33,227 nt of DNA from Prevotellaceae bacterium (GCA_031259805.1 JAIRKX010000046.1:1-33227), one strand, 5' to 3'. Counted from the first letter of the stretch, positions 15,494-24,367 are shown. Numbers and translations: made by a program. The notes: generated by a model not told the origin, from the letters alone.

Positions 15494-16783
15494 TTACTGT
15501 TTTTCTCTTTTCGTCCTCATTTCGAAAAGCGCCTCCCTCATTTGCTCCTGCAAGTTCTTCATCGTTTCTTTGCTTGAGTGCGCCGCTACTTCGGTTTCAT
15601 GGATTTCGGGGAGAATATGCATGCGGAACACTTGTCGCGGTTTGAGTTTCCATCCGTTTTGCATGGCAAAGTTACCGTCGATGACGACGGGCAGGATAGC
15701 TGCGCCGGCTCTTTTAGCCAGCAGGAAACCACCCTCTTTGAAATCGTGTATTTCCCCGTCCTTTGCGCGCGTACCTTCGGGAAACAGGATGATGCTCACC
15801 CCGCGACGGATATACGCCTGCGCCTCGTTCAGCATTTTCATCAGACCGGTGCGGTCGCCGCGTGTAATCGTGATGTCACGATGCAGCCACAACGCCCACC
15901 CGACAAAAGGAATGCGCAGTACTTCCCGTTTGGACACCCATTTAAAAATCACCGGTACTTTATACAGCAGGCAAATATCGAGCATCGACTGATGGTTCGA
16001 CATAATCACGTAGGTTTTGCCGGCGGTTATATGTTCGCGCCCCGTCACACGGATTTTCCACCACGGCGACGCCCAATAGTATTGCAACCCCCAGAAATAC
16101 GAATAGAAATGTAGCGCCTTCCGATCGCGGTCGAACAGGACGGTCAGTCCCAGCAGCACAAACCCTGCGAGAAACAGGGCAGGAGTAACGATGATAAAAT
16201 AAATATAATACAGTATCGAAAATACCACTTCTTTACGTAAACGGCATGTGCACTTGTAAAGCCGGTAAACCAGATAGCCGGCCAGCACACCGAAGGCCGC
16301 CCCGCACAGGATGTCGCCCGGATAGTGCTTCCCTACATAAATGCGGCTGTAGGCCACCAGCGCCGCCCATCCATAGAGGCCGCCCGTCCAGCCTTTATTT
16401 CTTATCAGCAATGCCGCGATAGTAGCCGTCCCGAAGATATTCGCCGCATGGTTCGAAATAAAACTCCTGAATGCGCCGCTACAAGCCTCCAGCGAATAGA
16501 TAAGCCCCTCGAACGCAATGCACGGACGGGGACGTTCGACCGCATGTTTAATCACATTGCCCACCATGTCGGTCAGCGCAAACGTCAGGGCGACGGCCAC
16601 CACCGCCCCTAACCCGACTTTCCACGAACGACGGCTGAAAAAGAAAAAAACGATACCTATATATAATAGTATCCACGAAAGGCGTCCCGAGGCAAATACC
16701 ATCAGTGTATCCATCGTTGGACAATGCGCCCCGTTCAGCCATAAAAACAATTGCTTGTCGAGAGTGTCAAGATAGTTGATCAT
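15494..16783 (-). CDS. PAP2 phosphatase - PlsC acyltransferase fusion
   Basis: One uninterrupted frame of 429 residues joins two lipid enzymes. Residues 1-180 are a PAP2 membrane phosphatase with K79xxxxRPRP, S110-N-H112 and R147x5H153x3D157. Residues 185-429 are a 1-acylglycerol-3-phosphate acyltransferase with NHQSMLD (His264, Asp269) and FPEGTR (334-339), preceded by a hydrophobic anchor. All catalytic motifs are intact in both halves. PAP2 enzymes dephosphorylate phosphatidate, undecaprenyl pyrophosphate or lipid A; PlsC makes phosphatidate. The natural substrate is open. The two are normally separate genes, so this is either a real bifunctional fusion or a lost stop codon. It is followed by lipB on the same strand after 68 bases. 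Confidence 0.9.
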   Translation of the reverse strand: MINYLDTLDKQLFLWLNGAHCPTMDTLMVFASGRLSWILLYIGIVFFFFSRRSWKVGLGAVVAVALTFALTDMVGNVIKHAVERPRPCIAFEGLIYSLEACSGAFRSFISNHAANIFGTATIAALLIRNKGWTGGLYGWAALVAYSRIYVGKHYPGDILCGAAFGVLAGYLVYRLYKCTCRLRKEVVFSILYYIYFIIVTPALFLAGFVLLGLTVLFDRDRKALHFYSYFWGLQYYWASPWWKIRVTGREHITAGKTYVIMSNHQSMLDICLLYKVPVIFKWVSKREVLRIPFVGWALWLHRDITITRGDRTGLMKMLNEAQAYIRRGVSIILFPEGTRAKDGEIHDFKEGGFLLAKRAGAAILPVVIDGNFAMQNGWKLKPRQVFRMHILPEIHETEVAAHSSKETMKNLQEQMREALFEMRTKREKQ

Positions 16784-16803
16784 TATTGAGTTGTTGTGTT
16801 GTT

Positions 16804-16847
16804 TACCTCTCCTCCGGCTCTTCTGTGAAGAGAGGCCGGGGGAGAGG
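16804..16847. repeat. Long GC-rich hairpin in the leader of the PAP2-PlsC gene
   Basis: ACCTCTCC... at 16805-16823 pairs imperfectly with ...GGAGAGGT at 16827-16848 around a 3-base loop, with one or two bulges. It lies between the probable promoter and the ATG at 16783, so it would be in the mRNA leader. Confidence 0.6.
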
Positions 16848-16866
16848 TTTTATTTGTTTAACGCTA

Positions 16867-16874
16867 CAAAAATA
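16867..16874 (-). promoter_or_regulatory. Probable -7 box of the PAP2-PlsC gene
   Basis: TATTTTTG on the minus strand matches TAnnTTTG. No convincing TTG is found at the -33 position. It sits about 85 bases upstream of the start codon. Confidence 0.35.
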
Positions 16875-17010
16875 CACTTTTTTGAGAGAATAGATTGATG
16901 TATTAAGAAAGGAGATGCATTTCAACCGGTCGGGTTTCCAAAATCCCAAAGGCGTGACATTATTATAGCAAAGCAACAATCACCGCCTCTTATGAAATGC
17001 CGAAAGAGCA

Positions 17011-17194
17011 ATAGGGGGATGCCCCTATAACCTATAGGGGGATACCCCTATAACCTATAGGGGGATGCCCCTATAACCTATAGGGGGATGCCCCTATAAC
17101 CTATAGGGGGGTGCCCCTATAACCTATAGGGGGGTGCCCCTATAACCTATAGGGGGGTGCCCCTATAGGCAGTAGGGGGGTGCTCCTTTCCCCT
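17011..17194. repeat. 23-bp palindromic tandem array, 8 units
   Basis: Units begin at 17011, 17034, 17057, 17080, 17103, 17126, 17149 and 17172, exactly 23 bases apart. Only positions 8-9 vary among the first seven (GAT, GAT with an A for G, then GGT); the last unit is diverged. Each unit is an inverted repeat (TAGGGG / CCCCTA). The junction between units forms a second one (CCCCTATA-ACC-TATAGGGG), so the whole array can fold in two alternative registers. It lies between the lptD stop and the PAP2-PlsC leader. Because 23 is not a multiple of 3 and TAG/TAA recur, it cannot encode a long protein. Confidence 0.9.
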
Positions 17195-17229
17195 TTGTTC
17201 ATCATTACCTCCCGGGCAAGGCGCTCATT

Positions 17230-19863
17230 CTACCTCACATAATAATTCGCCTTCTTGTCGTATTTCAGCAAATCGTACAGCATAGCTGATTTTGCTTTAA
17301 ACAGGAAACTCCAACTCTGGTATTGCCCGAAAGGCGTCCATTGCACGTCGAAGTCAAAACAATGTAGATCGTAGTGGATACTGAGGGTGGTAGTAGTCAG
17401 CTTCAATTCTTTGAAGTCGAACCCGCTTTGCGCGGAGATATTCATCGCTTCCGTGAGTTTTAGCTGACCGTTGAAATTCAATGCTTGCATCGTGTTTCCT
17501 TCCTTAATGCCCCGTGGATAACTGACCGAATAATTGAACGAGTAATTGAATCCGAATGACCAGGGGGCTTTGAAATCATCGTAAAACAGGTATTCGGTAT
17601 ACAGATAGTCGCCCGTTTCGGGGTCGTAACGGGGAATACCTTCGAGGGTTGCAGGATTATTTTTTATTCCCTCTTCGCCGCCCTTAAACTGATACCCGCC
17701 GGAGAATCCGAAGGAGGTCAAACGCGCAAGACCGCCGCCTGCAGCAATATTAAATTGGCTAACACGTTGCCCATTCCGCACCGCATACGGATCGAAAACG
17801 GCATTCGCGCTGATGCCTACGCCTAAAATATTCGTGCTCAACGACGCATTAATAATAGAGAGATTCATAGAATCGGCCAGAAAGTTATAACTGCCCGAGA
17901 AGTTCAGGTTGTCTATCAGTTTTATTTTGGAAACGCCATTGGTCGTATCTTTCTTGTTGCGCACCTTTACTTCAAAATTATTGCCCAGCGTAAAACCCAG
18001 CGACGCCGCTTGCCCGCCGCCGGGCGCTCCGTACAGGCCGGAATACATATTGTAGTTCAGCGAATGCGCCGCACCTTGCCTGTCCGTATAATAATAGGTA
18101 CGGTGGCCGTTCCATGCGGTACGCAAATCGGGACTGTACGAGAGACTGATCGAGGGCGTAATAACGTGCCGGAAAGCCTGTATATACGCATTTCGTCCGG
18201 CTTGAAACGTACCGTAAATGCGCGTGCTGAGCGAGGCGCCGAAACTGTACGAATGCGCCATGTGAAATTCACTGAACGATTGACTTTTTATATCCTCTAC
18301 ACGTCCCGTCGAATCGTTCCACGACTTTTGCAGGCTTTGGAAAAACATCGTCATCCCATAGCTGACCGATGGCGACACGTTGATATACTTAAGCAGGTTC
18401 ATCGACGGAAGCCCGATGGAAAAGTTATGCTTCATCCCGTTTTCCAACTTGCTCCAAAATTCGGGCGTACCCAGTTCCGATTCTTTAAACCGGATTTTGT
18501 TATCGAAATTCGTATTGTACGAAAAACTGATTTGCTCGTACCACTGCTCTTTTCCCACGCCGCGTTTACGTTTGAACGGATAAATCGTACTCATCGAAAA
18601 AGTCATATTAGGCAAGGTCAGGGCATACGAGCTATCCTGCATATTCTGGCTGTGCGTAAGGTTGACCGACAGGTTGAAAGGCGTACCTTCCCAGCGTTTG
18701 GCCAGCGAAATACTGGACTGCGTCGTACTCTGCAGGGCATTTTGCGGGTTCGTCATACTGTTATACCGCCGGTACGACGACGACATGTAATTGACGCTGG
18801 CGCTCAACGTCAATTCGGGATTGGCTTTCGGATCTTGCCGGTGGCTCCAGCTAATGGCAAAATTCCGGCTCGAAGAATAGTCCGTCGAACCGGCAGCGCC
18901 CGATACATTTTCGGAGATATTAAAACTGAACGTGCCGTCGAATTTATACAATTTCTTATAACGTGCATCGGCACGCATAGCCCACGACCCCAGCGTGAAA
19001 TAATCGCCGGTAAGCGCCAGATCAAAGTATTCGCCAAACACAAAATACCAGCCGATGCGGTTTACATAAAAACCGCGCGACGGTTCTTCGCCAAATGTCG
19101 GGAAAAGAAACCCGCCGGCGCGGTCGCTACGTTTCGGGATAAAACCGAAGGGTAAAAATAGCGGCGTCGGCACATCTTCTATCACCAAATACGCCGGGCC
19201 GAAAACCGTCTGGCTGTTCGGTTCAGGTGTTACTTTGGCGCGTGTCAGGCGTAAATAAAAGTGGGGGTGCTCGGCATCGCAGGTCGTGTATTTGCCGTGG
19301 TGTACATGAATCGAATTATCGGGCATTTTTTTAATACTTTCGCCGTGCAGGAACGCCTCGCCTTCGGCAGTAATGACATTATTGATTTTGGCTTTACGCG
19401 AACTGAAATTATAATACCCGGTTTCCATGGCATACTCCTTCCCGTCCTCCGTCATCACCGGCTGCCCGACCGGTTTGCCGGTGCTGTCGGGTACGCCGGA
19501 GGCAAATACAATGCGCGTATTCATATTATAAGCCATGTACTCCGCCTTCATTTCCAGATTGGCATACGTAACCGTCACATCGCCGTAATAATAAATCATC
19601 CGATCTTCACCGGTAAAATCGTAAATGGTGGAATCGCGGCCGTCGCTGAAAACAGGCGCATCCAATGAACTCACCCGCCGCGCAACTGAATCAACCGCTG
19701 TCGAATCAAGCGCCGTCGAATCAAGCGTCATCAGACTGCTGTCGACAAGCACCTGCTGCAAAATATCGCCCGCCGCGCTGTCGGACGCTTCTGCTACCCA
19801 TGGGGAGAATAATAAAACGATGCCTGCGTAGAAAGGAATTAGTTTTAAAAATTGAATATTCAA
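17230..19863 (-). CDS. lptD: LPS assembly outer-membrane protein LptD
   Basis: LptD is the outer-membrane barrel that inserts lipopolysaccharide into the outer leaflet with LptE. The 877-residue product has a signal peptide (to about residue 26) and a Ser/Thr/Asp-rich linker. An LptA/OstA-like jellyroll follows (MIYYYGDVTVTYANLEMKAEYM ... ITAEGEAFLHGE ... YTTCDAEHPHFYLRLTRAKV). Next come LFLPFGFIPKRSDRAGG and a long aromatic-rich beta-barrel ending in Arg. The only start in front of the signal peptide is TTG at 19863. An in-frame stop lies 12 bases upstream, and the first in-frame ATG would remove the signal peptide. It is divergent from the amidase gene. Confidence 0.88.
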   Translation of the reverse strand: MNIQFLKLIPFYAGIVLLFSPWVAEASDSAAGDILQQVLVDSSLMTLDSTALDSTAVDSVARRVSSLDAPVFSDGRDSTIYDFTGEDRMIYYYGDVTVTYANLEMKAEYMAYNMNTRIVFASGVPDSTGKPVGQPVMTEDGKEYAMETGYYNFSSRKAKINNVITAEGEAFLHGESIKKMPDNSIHVHHGKYTTCDAEHPHFYLRLTRAKVTPEPNSQTVFGPAYLVIEDVPTPLFLPFGFIPKRSDRAGGFLFPTFGEEPSRGFYVNRIGWYFVFGEYFDLALTGDYFTLGSWAMRADARYKKLYKFDGTFSFNISENVSGAAGSTDYSSSRNFAISWSHRQDPKANPELTLSASVNYMSSSYRRYNSMTNPQNALQSTTQSSISLAKRWEGTPFNLSVNLTHSQNMQDSSYALTLPNMTFSMSTIYPFKRKRGVGKEQWYEQISFSYNTNFDNKIRFKESELGTPEFWSKLENGMKHNFSIGLPSMNLLKYINVSPSVSYGMTMFFQSLQKSWNDSTGRVEDIKSQSFSEFHMAHSYSFGASLSTRIYGTFQAGRNAYIQAFRHVITPSISLSYSPDLRTAWNGHRTYYYTDRQGAAHSLNYNMYSGLYGAPGGGQAASLGFTLGNNFEVKVRNKKDTTNGVSKIKLIDNLNFSGSYNFLADSMNLSIINASLSTNILGVGISANAVFDPYAVRNGQRVSQFNIAAGGGLARLTSFGFSGGYQFKGGEEGIKNNPATLEGIPRYDPETGDYLYTEYLFYDDFKAPWSFGFNYSFNYSVSYPRGIKEGNTMQALNFNGQLKLTEAMNISAQSGFDFKELKLTTTTLSIHYDLHCFDFDVQWTPFGQYQSWSFLFKAKSAMLYDLLKYDKKANYYVR

Positions 19864-19881
19864 AATAATATACTATTTTTG
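19852..19881 (+). promoter_or_regulatory. Promoter of the amidase gene
   Basis: TTG at 19852-19854, an exact 19-base spacer and TATTTTTG at 19874-19881 fit the consensus fully. The ATG at 19921 follows about 40 bases later. The -33 box lies inside the start region of the divergent lptD gene. Confidence 0.6.
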
Positions 19882-19892
19882 CAAAATGCTTA

Positions 19893-19900
19893 CAAAGGTA
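19893..19900 (-). promoter_or_regulatory. Probable -7 box of lptD
   Basis: TACCTTTG on the minus strand is a perfect -7 box, 30 bases upstream of the TTG start. There is no clear -33 TTG. It overlaps the leader of the amidase transcript. Confidence 0.4.
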
Positions 19901-19920
19901 CAAAAAAGTTTAAAGTATAT

Positions 19921-21129
19921 ATGAAGAGTGTAATCCGATACATTTTGCTGTTCGTGTGTGGTACTGTCGCGGGCGTTTTGACATACGCGCAAGGCCCTAC
20001 GGGTGAATATCGCATCCGCAAGGTGGTAATTGATGCGGGGCATGGCGGCAAAGACCCCGGTGTGGTCGGAAGAAGATTGAAAGAAAAAGACGTAGTACTC
20101 CCTATTGCCCTGCAATTAGGCAAACTGATCAAAGAGCAACATCCCGAAGTAGAAATTGTGTACACACGCGACAAGGACGTGTTTATTCCACTGGACGAAC
20201 GCAGCGCTATAGCCAATAAATGCAATGCCAATTTGTTCATCTCTATCCATGCCAACAGCGTGCTGAACAAAAGGAATGCAGGCGCGCGCGGGTCGGAAAC
20301 CTATATCATGGGGCTACATCGCTCGGCCGACAATATGGAAGTTGCCCAGCGCGAAAATGCCGTTATTTCGTATGAGCGTGACTATGAGACCAAATACGAA
20401 GGATTTGACCCTAATTCTCCCGAATCATATATTATTTTTTCATTAATGCAGTATGCCTATTTCGACCAAAGTTTGGCATTCGCTGGCATGGTGCAGGAAC
20501 AACTGCCGCTGTCGCCCATAACAAAAAGCCGCGGCGTGCAGCAAGCTGGCTTTTTAGTCCTTTGGCAAACAACAATGCCCAGTGTATTGATAGAAGTTGG
20601 TTTCTTGTCGAACCCGATGGAAGAATCCTTGCTGGCTAAGGTGGAAACGCGGAACGATATTGCCCGGCGCATTGCCACCGCGTTCTCTAACTATAAAGCC
20701 CGATATGAACAGCACGGTGTTTTAACGACCGTTGCCGCCGAGCAATCCGCCGTTACGCCTGCTTCGACGCCGCCTGCTACCACAACCCCTGACGTTACCA
20801 CGCCTTCTGACATATCGCCCGCATCGCAACCGCAAATCACCCCGCCGGCTACCGCCAAACCTCAAAAACCAGCCACGACAACGCCCCAAAAGACACCCAT
20901 GTATTATTCTATCCAGATTTTTGCGACTAGTACGCCAAGAAACGTGAGCGCCAAAGAATATGCGTTACTCAAAGACATGCGCGGCATTTATGACGGACGG
21001 CTTTATAAGTATATAGTAGAAAAACATACGACCTATGACGCCGCGTTCTCGTCGTGCCTCAAATTGCGCAAGCAGTATACCGACGCCTTTGTCGTCCGCG
21101 TACAAGGTGATAAAATCCTTCCGCGTTAA
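19921..21129 (+). CDS. N-acetylmuramoyl-L-alanine amidase with SPOR-like C-terminus
   Basis: An exported zinc amidase (Amidase_3) that cuts the bond between MurNAc and the stem peptide, used in cell separation. The 402 residues comprise a signal peptide (MKSVIRYILLFVCGTVAGVLTYAQ) and a catalytic domain with VIDAGHGGKDPG (zinc His), RGSETYIMG (zinc Glu), LFISIHANS (zinc His) and SVLIEVGFLSNP (catalytic Glu). A Pro/Thr-rich linker follows at about 280-325. The C-terminus (YYSIQIFATSTPR ... YKYIVEKHTTYDAAFSSCLKLRKQY) resembles a SPOR-type septal peptidoglycan-binding domain. The ATG at 19921 opens the signal peptide and fits the promoter. An MlaD-like gene follows after 71 bases. Confidence 0.92.
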   Translation: MKSVIRYILLFVCGTVAGVLTYAQGPTGEYRIRKVVIDAGHGGKDPGVVGRRLKEKDVVLPIALQLGKLIKEQHPEVEIVYTRDKDVFIPLDERSAIANKCNANLFISIHANSVLNKRNAGARGSETYIMGLHRSADNMEVAQRENAVISYERDYETKYEGFDPNSPESYIIFSLMQYAYFDQSLAFAGMVQEQLPLSPITKSRGVQQAGFLVLWQTTMPSVLIEVGFLSNPMEESLLAKVETRNDIARRIATAFSNYKARYEQHGVLTTVAAEQSAVTPASTPPATTTPDVTTPSDISPASQPQITPPATAKPQKPATTTPQKTPMYYSIQIFATSTPRNVSAKEYALLKDMRGIYDGRLYKYIVEKHTTYDAAFSSCLKLRKQYTDAFVVRVQGDKILPR

Positions 21130-21200
21130 TGGTGAATGGATAATGGACGCTAAACAACTAAACAGTTCAACAACTAAACAAATCAATAAATCAGCAACAA

Positions 21201-22118
21201 ATGAAACTAAAGATCAGTAAAGAAGTAAAAATTGGGATTTATGCGATCACTATCCTTGTAGTCATGTATTGGATTTTCAACTTTCTCAAAGGACGTGACT
21301 TATTCAACACGTACAACACCTACTATGCCACCTACGAGAATGTTGAAGGGTTGACGCAATCAGCGCCCGTGTTTTTAAAAGGATTGAAGGTAGGGAGCGT
21401 GATAAAGATCGTATTCGAAAAAGAAGAGCAATCGTTCTTAGTCACGTTGCGCGTCGATAACCACTACGGCATTCCCGAGCACTCCACCGCCGAAATATAC
21501 GCCGCCGACATTATGGGCACTAAAGCCATCCGTATACTTGTAAGCAACAGCCCGAAACTTGCACAGTCGAAAGAGTACCTGAAATCTAGTGTGGCGTCGG
21601 ATATGATGACCATGATGGTGAACGAACTGACGCCTATTAAAAACAAGTTAGACGTACTGCTAAGTAACCTGAACGTAACGGTGGAGACGATCAACCACAT
21701 TCTCAACGAAGAAAAGCAGCGGGAGTTGGACGAAAGCATCCGCTCTTTAAACAAAACGATGAAACACATTGAACGTATCGCCGGTGTAGTCGATGCGCAA
21801 AAAGATCACCTTGGCAATACGCTCGAAAATGCGGATGCGTTTACCGCTTCGTTACGTAACAGTACGCAGCATATTGAATCCGTGATTCAAAACTTGGAAC
21901 AAATTTCCGATTCCTTAGCCCAATCCAATCTTAAAGGAACGGTGGAACGCTTAAATCTGCTATTGGTACAGGTTTCCGATACTACGGGCACGGTGGGGCA
22001 ATTACTGTATAACGACGAATTATATCAACGCCTGTCAATTACCTTAAAAGATTTGGATGCGCTGATTAACGACTTGCGGGCAAACCCTAAAAAGTATGTG
22101 AAACTGTCATTGTTTTAG
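21201..22118 (+). CDS. MlaD/MCE-family lipid transport protein
   Basis: An inner-membrane anchored substrate-binding subunit of an Mla-type phospholipid ABC transporter. The 305 residues have an N-terminal transmembrane helix (residues 8-28, IGIYAITILVVMYWIFNFLKG). A single MCE domain follows (YATYENVEGLTQSAPVFLKGLKVGSVIKI ... YGIPEHSTAEIYAADIMGTKAIRI). A long alpha-helical, coiled-coil-rich tail (about 130-290) is typical of this family in Bacteroidota. The partner ATPase and permease genes are not in this window. It lies between the amidase and dnaA on the same strand. Confidence 0.9.
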   Translation: MKLKISKEVKIGIYAITILVVMYWIFNFLKGRDLFNTYNTYYATYENVEGLTQSAPVFLKGLKVGSVIKIVFEKEEQSFLVTLRVDNHYGIPEHSTAEIYAADIMGTKAIRILVSNSPKLAQSKEYLKSSVASDMMTMMVNELTPIKNKLDVLLSNLNVTVETINHILNEEKQRELDESIRSLNKTMKHIERIAGVVDAQKDHLGNTLENADAFTASLRNSTQHIESVIQNLEQISDSLAQSNLKGTVERLNLLLVQVSDTTGTVGQLLYNDELYQRLSITLKDLDALINDLRANPKKYVKLSLF

Positions 22119-22368
22119 GGTCGGATGTAGTGAAATCTTTTTTGCAGGCAAAAAATAATTTGGTAAAAATCAAAGAGATAAAAACAAGAGATTTTTGGAA
22201 TAGAAAATTTAACATAAAATAGTCCGTATTTTGAAAAGTTAAAATGAGGGCATTATGCTTTTTTTGAAATTTACAATACCCCCATCGCTTTTTTTTTCCA
22301 AATTTTTTCTTCAATTTTGCTGCACAAAGTTAAATTATACTATCAACACTTAAAAAACTCTTTATACT
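22119..22368. other. AT-rich gap upstream of dnaA
   Basis: These 250 bases are clearly more AT-rich than their surroundings, with T8-T9 runs. I find no DnaA boxes (TTATNCACA) and no convincing TAnnTTTG promoter; the nearest is CAATTTTG at 22312-22319. A dnaA leader and promoter probably lie here, but no origin is supported. Confidence 0.5.
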
Positions 22369-23793
22369 ATGCGTCCGATTGAAAACTATCAACAGGTGTG
22401 GAATAACTGTCTCCACGTGATTCGTGATATTATCTCCCCCCAAAGTTTCAAAACATGGTTTGATCCGATCATTCCTCTCCAACTAAGGGAAAATGTGTTG
22501 ACCATTGAAGTGCCGACCTCTTTCTTTTATGAGTATTTGGAAGCAAATTTTATTGATTTAATCAGTAAAGTGCTGCGCAAGGAATTGGGGCTAAATGCAC
22601 AATTGGAGTACAGTGTACGCATAGTCAAAGAAGGGTCGCCGGTAGTGTATCCACCTAAAGGACATGTGCCGCCGAAGAATCCGGCCGTGCCGTTTTCGAT
22701 TGATGCAGGGAAAAATATCCCCAACCCTTTTGTGATTCCGGGGCTTAAGCAATTGCAAATCGACCCGCAACTTAACCCTGAATATTCCTTCTCCAATTTC
22801 GTGGAAGGCGACTGTAATCGGCTGGCACGCGCCGCCGGCTTGAATATTGCCGAAAATCCGGGACGCACGGCCTTCAACCCGCTATTTCTATATGGCGCAT
22901 CGGGGCTGGGGAAAACGCATTTGGCGCAGGCCATCGGGATTGCCGTCAAGGAAGTATTCCCGGATAAAATAGTATTATACGTAAACGCCAATCGTTTCCA
23001 GACGCAATTTATAGACGCTCAGGTAGTGAAAAACAAACTGAACGATTTCCTGCATTTCTACCAAATGATAGATGTGCTGATTTTGGACGATGTGCAGGAA
23101 TTTGCCGGAAAAGAAGGCACACAAAATGCTTTTTTCCATATCTTCAACTACCTGCATCAATCGGGCAAGCAACTGATTCTGACATCGGACAAAGCGCCGG
23201 TTGATTTGCAGGGACTGGAACACCGGTTGCTGTCGCGCTTTAAATGGGGCCTGCCGGCCGAACTGCAAGCACCTGATTATGCTACGCGCATAGCCATCCT
23301 GAAAAACAAGGCATATCTCGACGGCATGCAACTCGAAGACAATGTCGTGGAATATATTGCCGACCGGATTTCGACCAATATCCGCGAACTGGAAGGCGCG
23401 TTGCGGTCGTTGCTGGCGCAGGCGACATTCAATAAAAAAGCGATTACACAAGATTTGGCGGAAGAAATTACCGAAAAATTAGTGAGCGCTGCGCAGCAGG
23501 AGATTTCGATTAGTGAAATCCAGAAAGCCGTTTGTACGTACTTCGATATCACGTCCGAGAGTATCGTGTCGAAATCGCGGAAACGGGAGATTGTGCAAGC
23601 CCGCCAGATTGCCATGTACTTGAGCCGTAACCTGACAAAAGAGTCGTTAGCTTCTATCGGCATACAAATCGGCGGAAAAGATCATGCCACCGTCCTCCAT
23701 GCCTACAACACCGTATGTGATCTCATGGAAACAGATCGGCATTTCAAGCAATACGTAACTGATATTGAAAAACGATTGAAAGCGACATGGTAA
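22369..23793 (+). CDS. dnaA: Chromosomal replication initiator DnaA
   Basis: DnaA binds DnaA boxes and melts the replication origin. The 474 residues cover all four domains. Domain I is WNNCLHVIRDIISPQSFKTWFDPI and is followed by a variable linker. The AAA+ domain has Walker A GASGLGKT (176-183), Walker B VLILDD (236-241), sensor and box motifs (LEHRLLSRFKWGL) and TNIRELEGALRSL. Domain IV has SRKREIVQARQIAMYLSRNLT and IGGKDHATVLHA for DNA binding. A hairpin terminator follows 60 bases after the stop. Neither dnaN nor recF is adjacent, which is common in this phylum. Confidence 0.98.
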   Translation: MRPIENYQQVWNNCLHVIRDIISPQSFKTWFDPIIPLQLRENVLTIEVPTSFFYEYLEANFIDLISKVLRKELGLNAQLEYSVRIVKEGSPVVYPPKGHVPPKNPAVPFSIDAGKNIPNPFVIPGLKQLQIDPQLNPEYSFSNFVEGDCNRLARAAGLNIAENPGRTAFNPLFLYGASGLGKTHLAQAIGIAVKEVFPDKIVLYVNANRFQTQFIDAQVVKNKLNDFLHFYQMIDVLILDDVQEFAGKEGTQNAFFHIFNYLHQSGKQLILTSDKAPVDLQGLEHRLLSRFKWGLPAELQAPDYATRIAILKNKAYLDGMQLEDNVVEYIADRISTNIRELEGALRSLLAQATFNKKAITQDLAEEITEKLVSAAQQEISISEIQKAVCTYFDITSESIVSKSRKREIVQARQIAMYLSRNLTKESLASIGIQIGGKDHATVLHAYNTVCDLMETDRHFKQYVTDIEKRLKATW

Positions 23794-23854
23794 TGAATAA
23801 CAAATAAATACACACCATATGATACACAGCACATAGAATTAAACTACATGTGAA

Positions 23855-23886
23855 AAGGGCGGGATAATTCCGCCCTTAGTTATTTT
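23855..23886 (+). terminator. Rho-independent terminator of dnaA
   Basis: AAGGGCGG at 23855-23862 pairs perfectly with CCGCCCTT at 23870-23877 around a 7-base loop, followed by AGTTATTTT. Confidence 0.8.
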
Positions 23887-23928
23887 GGTCGTGAGGCGTG
23901 AGACGTAAAGCGTGCCTGTCATGTCCTG

Positions 23929-24170
23929 ACCCGGGTTGACAGCAAAAGGAGGACAAAAGATGACAAAAAGTACAAAGAAAACGTATCGGAACAGTATTTG
24001 CTTTAAGCAAAAAGTAGTAGAAGAAATAAGGGCCGGAGTTAGCCGGAAGTATGGGATAAAAGAAGCTAATACGGTAAGGAACCGTGTTCAGCGTTACGGG
24101 GATCAAGGGATGTTAAACGAAGTAATATGTGTAAAAATAAGAAACGAAAGAAATCGTTTCCACCGGTATG
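23929..24170 (+). pseudogene. Remnant of an IS transposase OrfA
   Basis: From the ATG at 23960, preceded by AAAGGAGG, the product reads MTKSTKKTYRNSICFKQKVV ... SRKYGIKEANTVRNRVQRYG. This is the helix-turn-helix start of an IS3-type OrfA transposase. Compared with the family pattern, a few residues are missing between RAG and SRKYGI. The match ends near LNEVICVKIRNERNR, where the leucine-zipper part and OrfB should follow. The frame then runs into unrelated AT-rich sequence and stops at 24217. The TGTCCTGACCCGGGTTGACA at 23929-23948 may be the left terminal repeat; no right end is visible. Confidence 0.7.
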
Positions 24171-24353
24171 GAAATATATTTATAAAGAACGACTATTTAT
24201 TTTCAACTCTTTATTAGTGTAAAGTTGCATGTACTAATTGAACTTACCAAACCTTATGCCCTCGTACCTTACGCCTTTTACCCTACAATCAGCTGTGTGC
24301 CACTATGTAATATTGCCATGAAATAATACAGCGCATAAATCAACAAAAAACAC
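24171..24353. other. AT-rich gap between IS remnant and cdaA
   Basis: I see no gene, array or hairpin of note in these 180 bases. The sequence is more AT-rich than the flanking genes and is perhaps debris of the insertion element. Confidence 0.4.
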
Positions 24354-24361
24354 TATCTTTG
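24354..24361 (+). promoter_or_regulatory. Possible -7 box of cdaA
   Basis: TATCTTTG matches TAnnTTTG, but the cdaA ATG is only 7 bases further on, so the transcript would be leaderless or nearly so. There is no -33 TTG at the right distance. Confidence 0.35.
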
Positions 24362-24367
24362 TTCTTG

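Noticed and set aside
17011..17194. CRISPR array
   Set aside because: Units are contiguous and nearly identical with no variable spacers, and no cas genes are in the window.
22119..22368. Replication origin upstream of dnaA
   Set aside because: AT-rich, but no TTATNCACA-type boxes on either strand and no typical origin neighbours.
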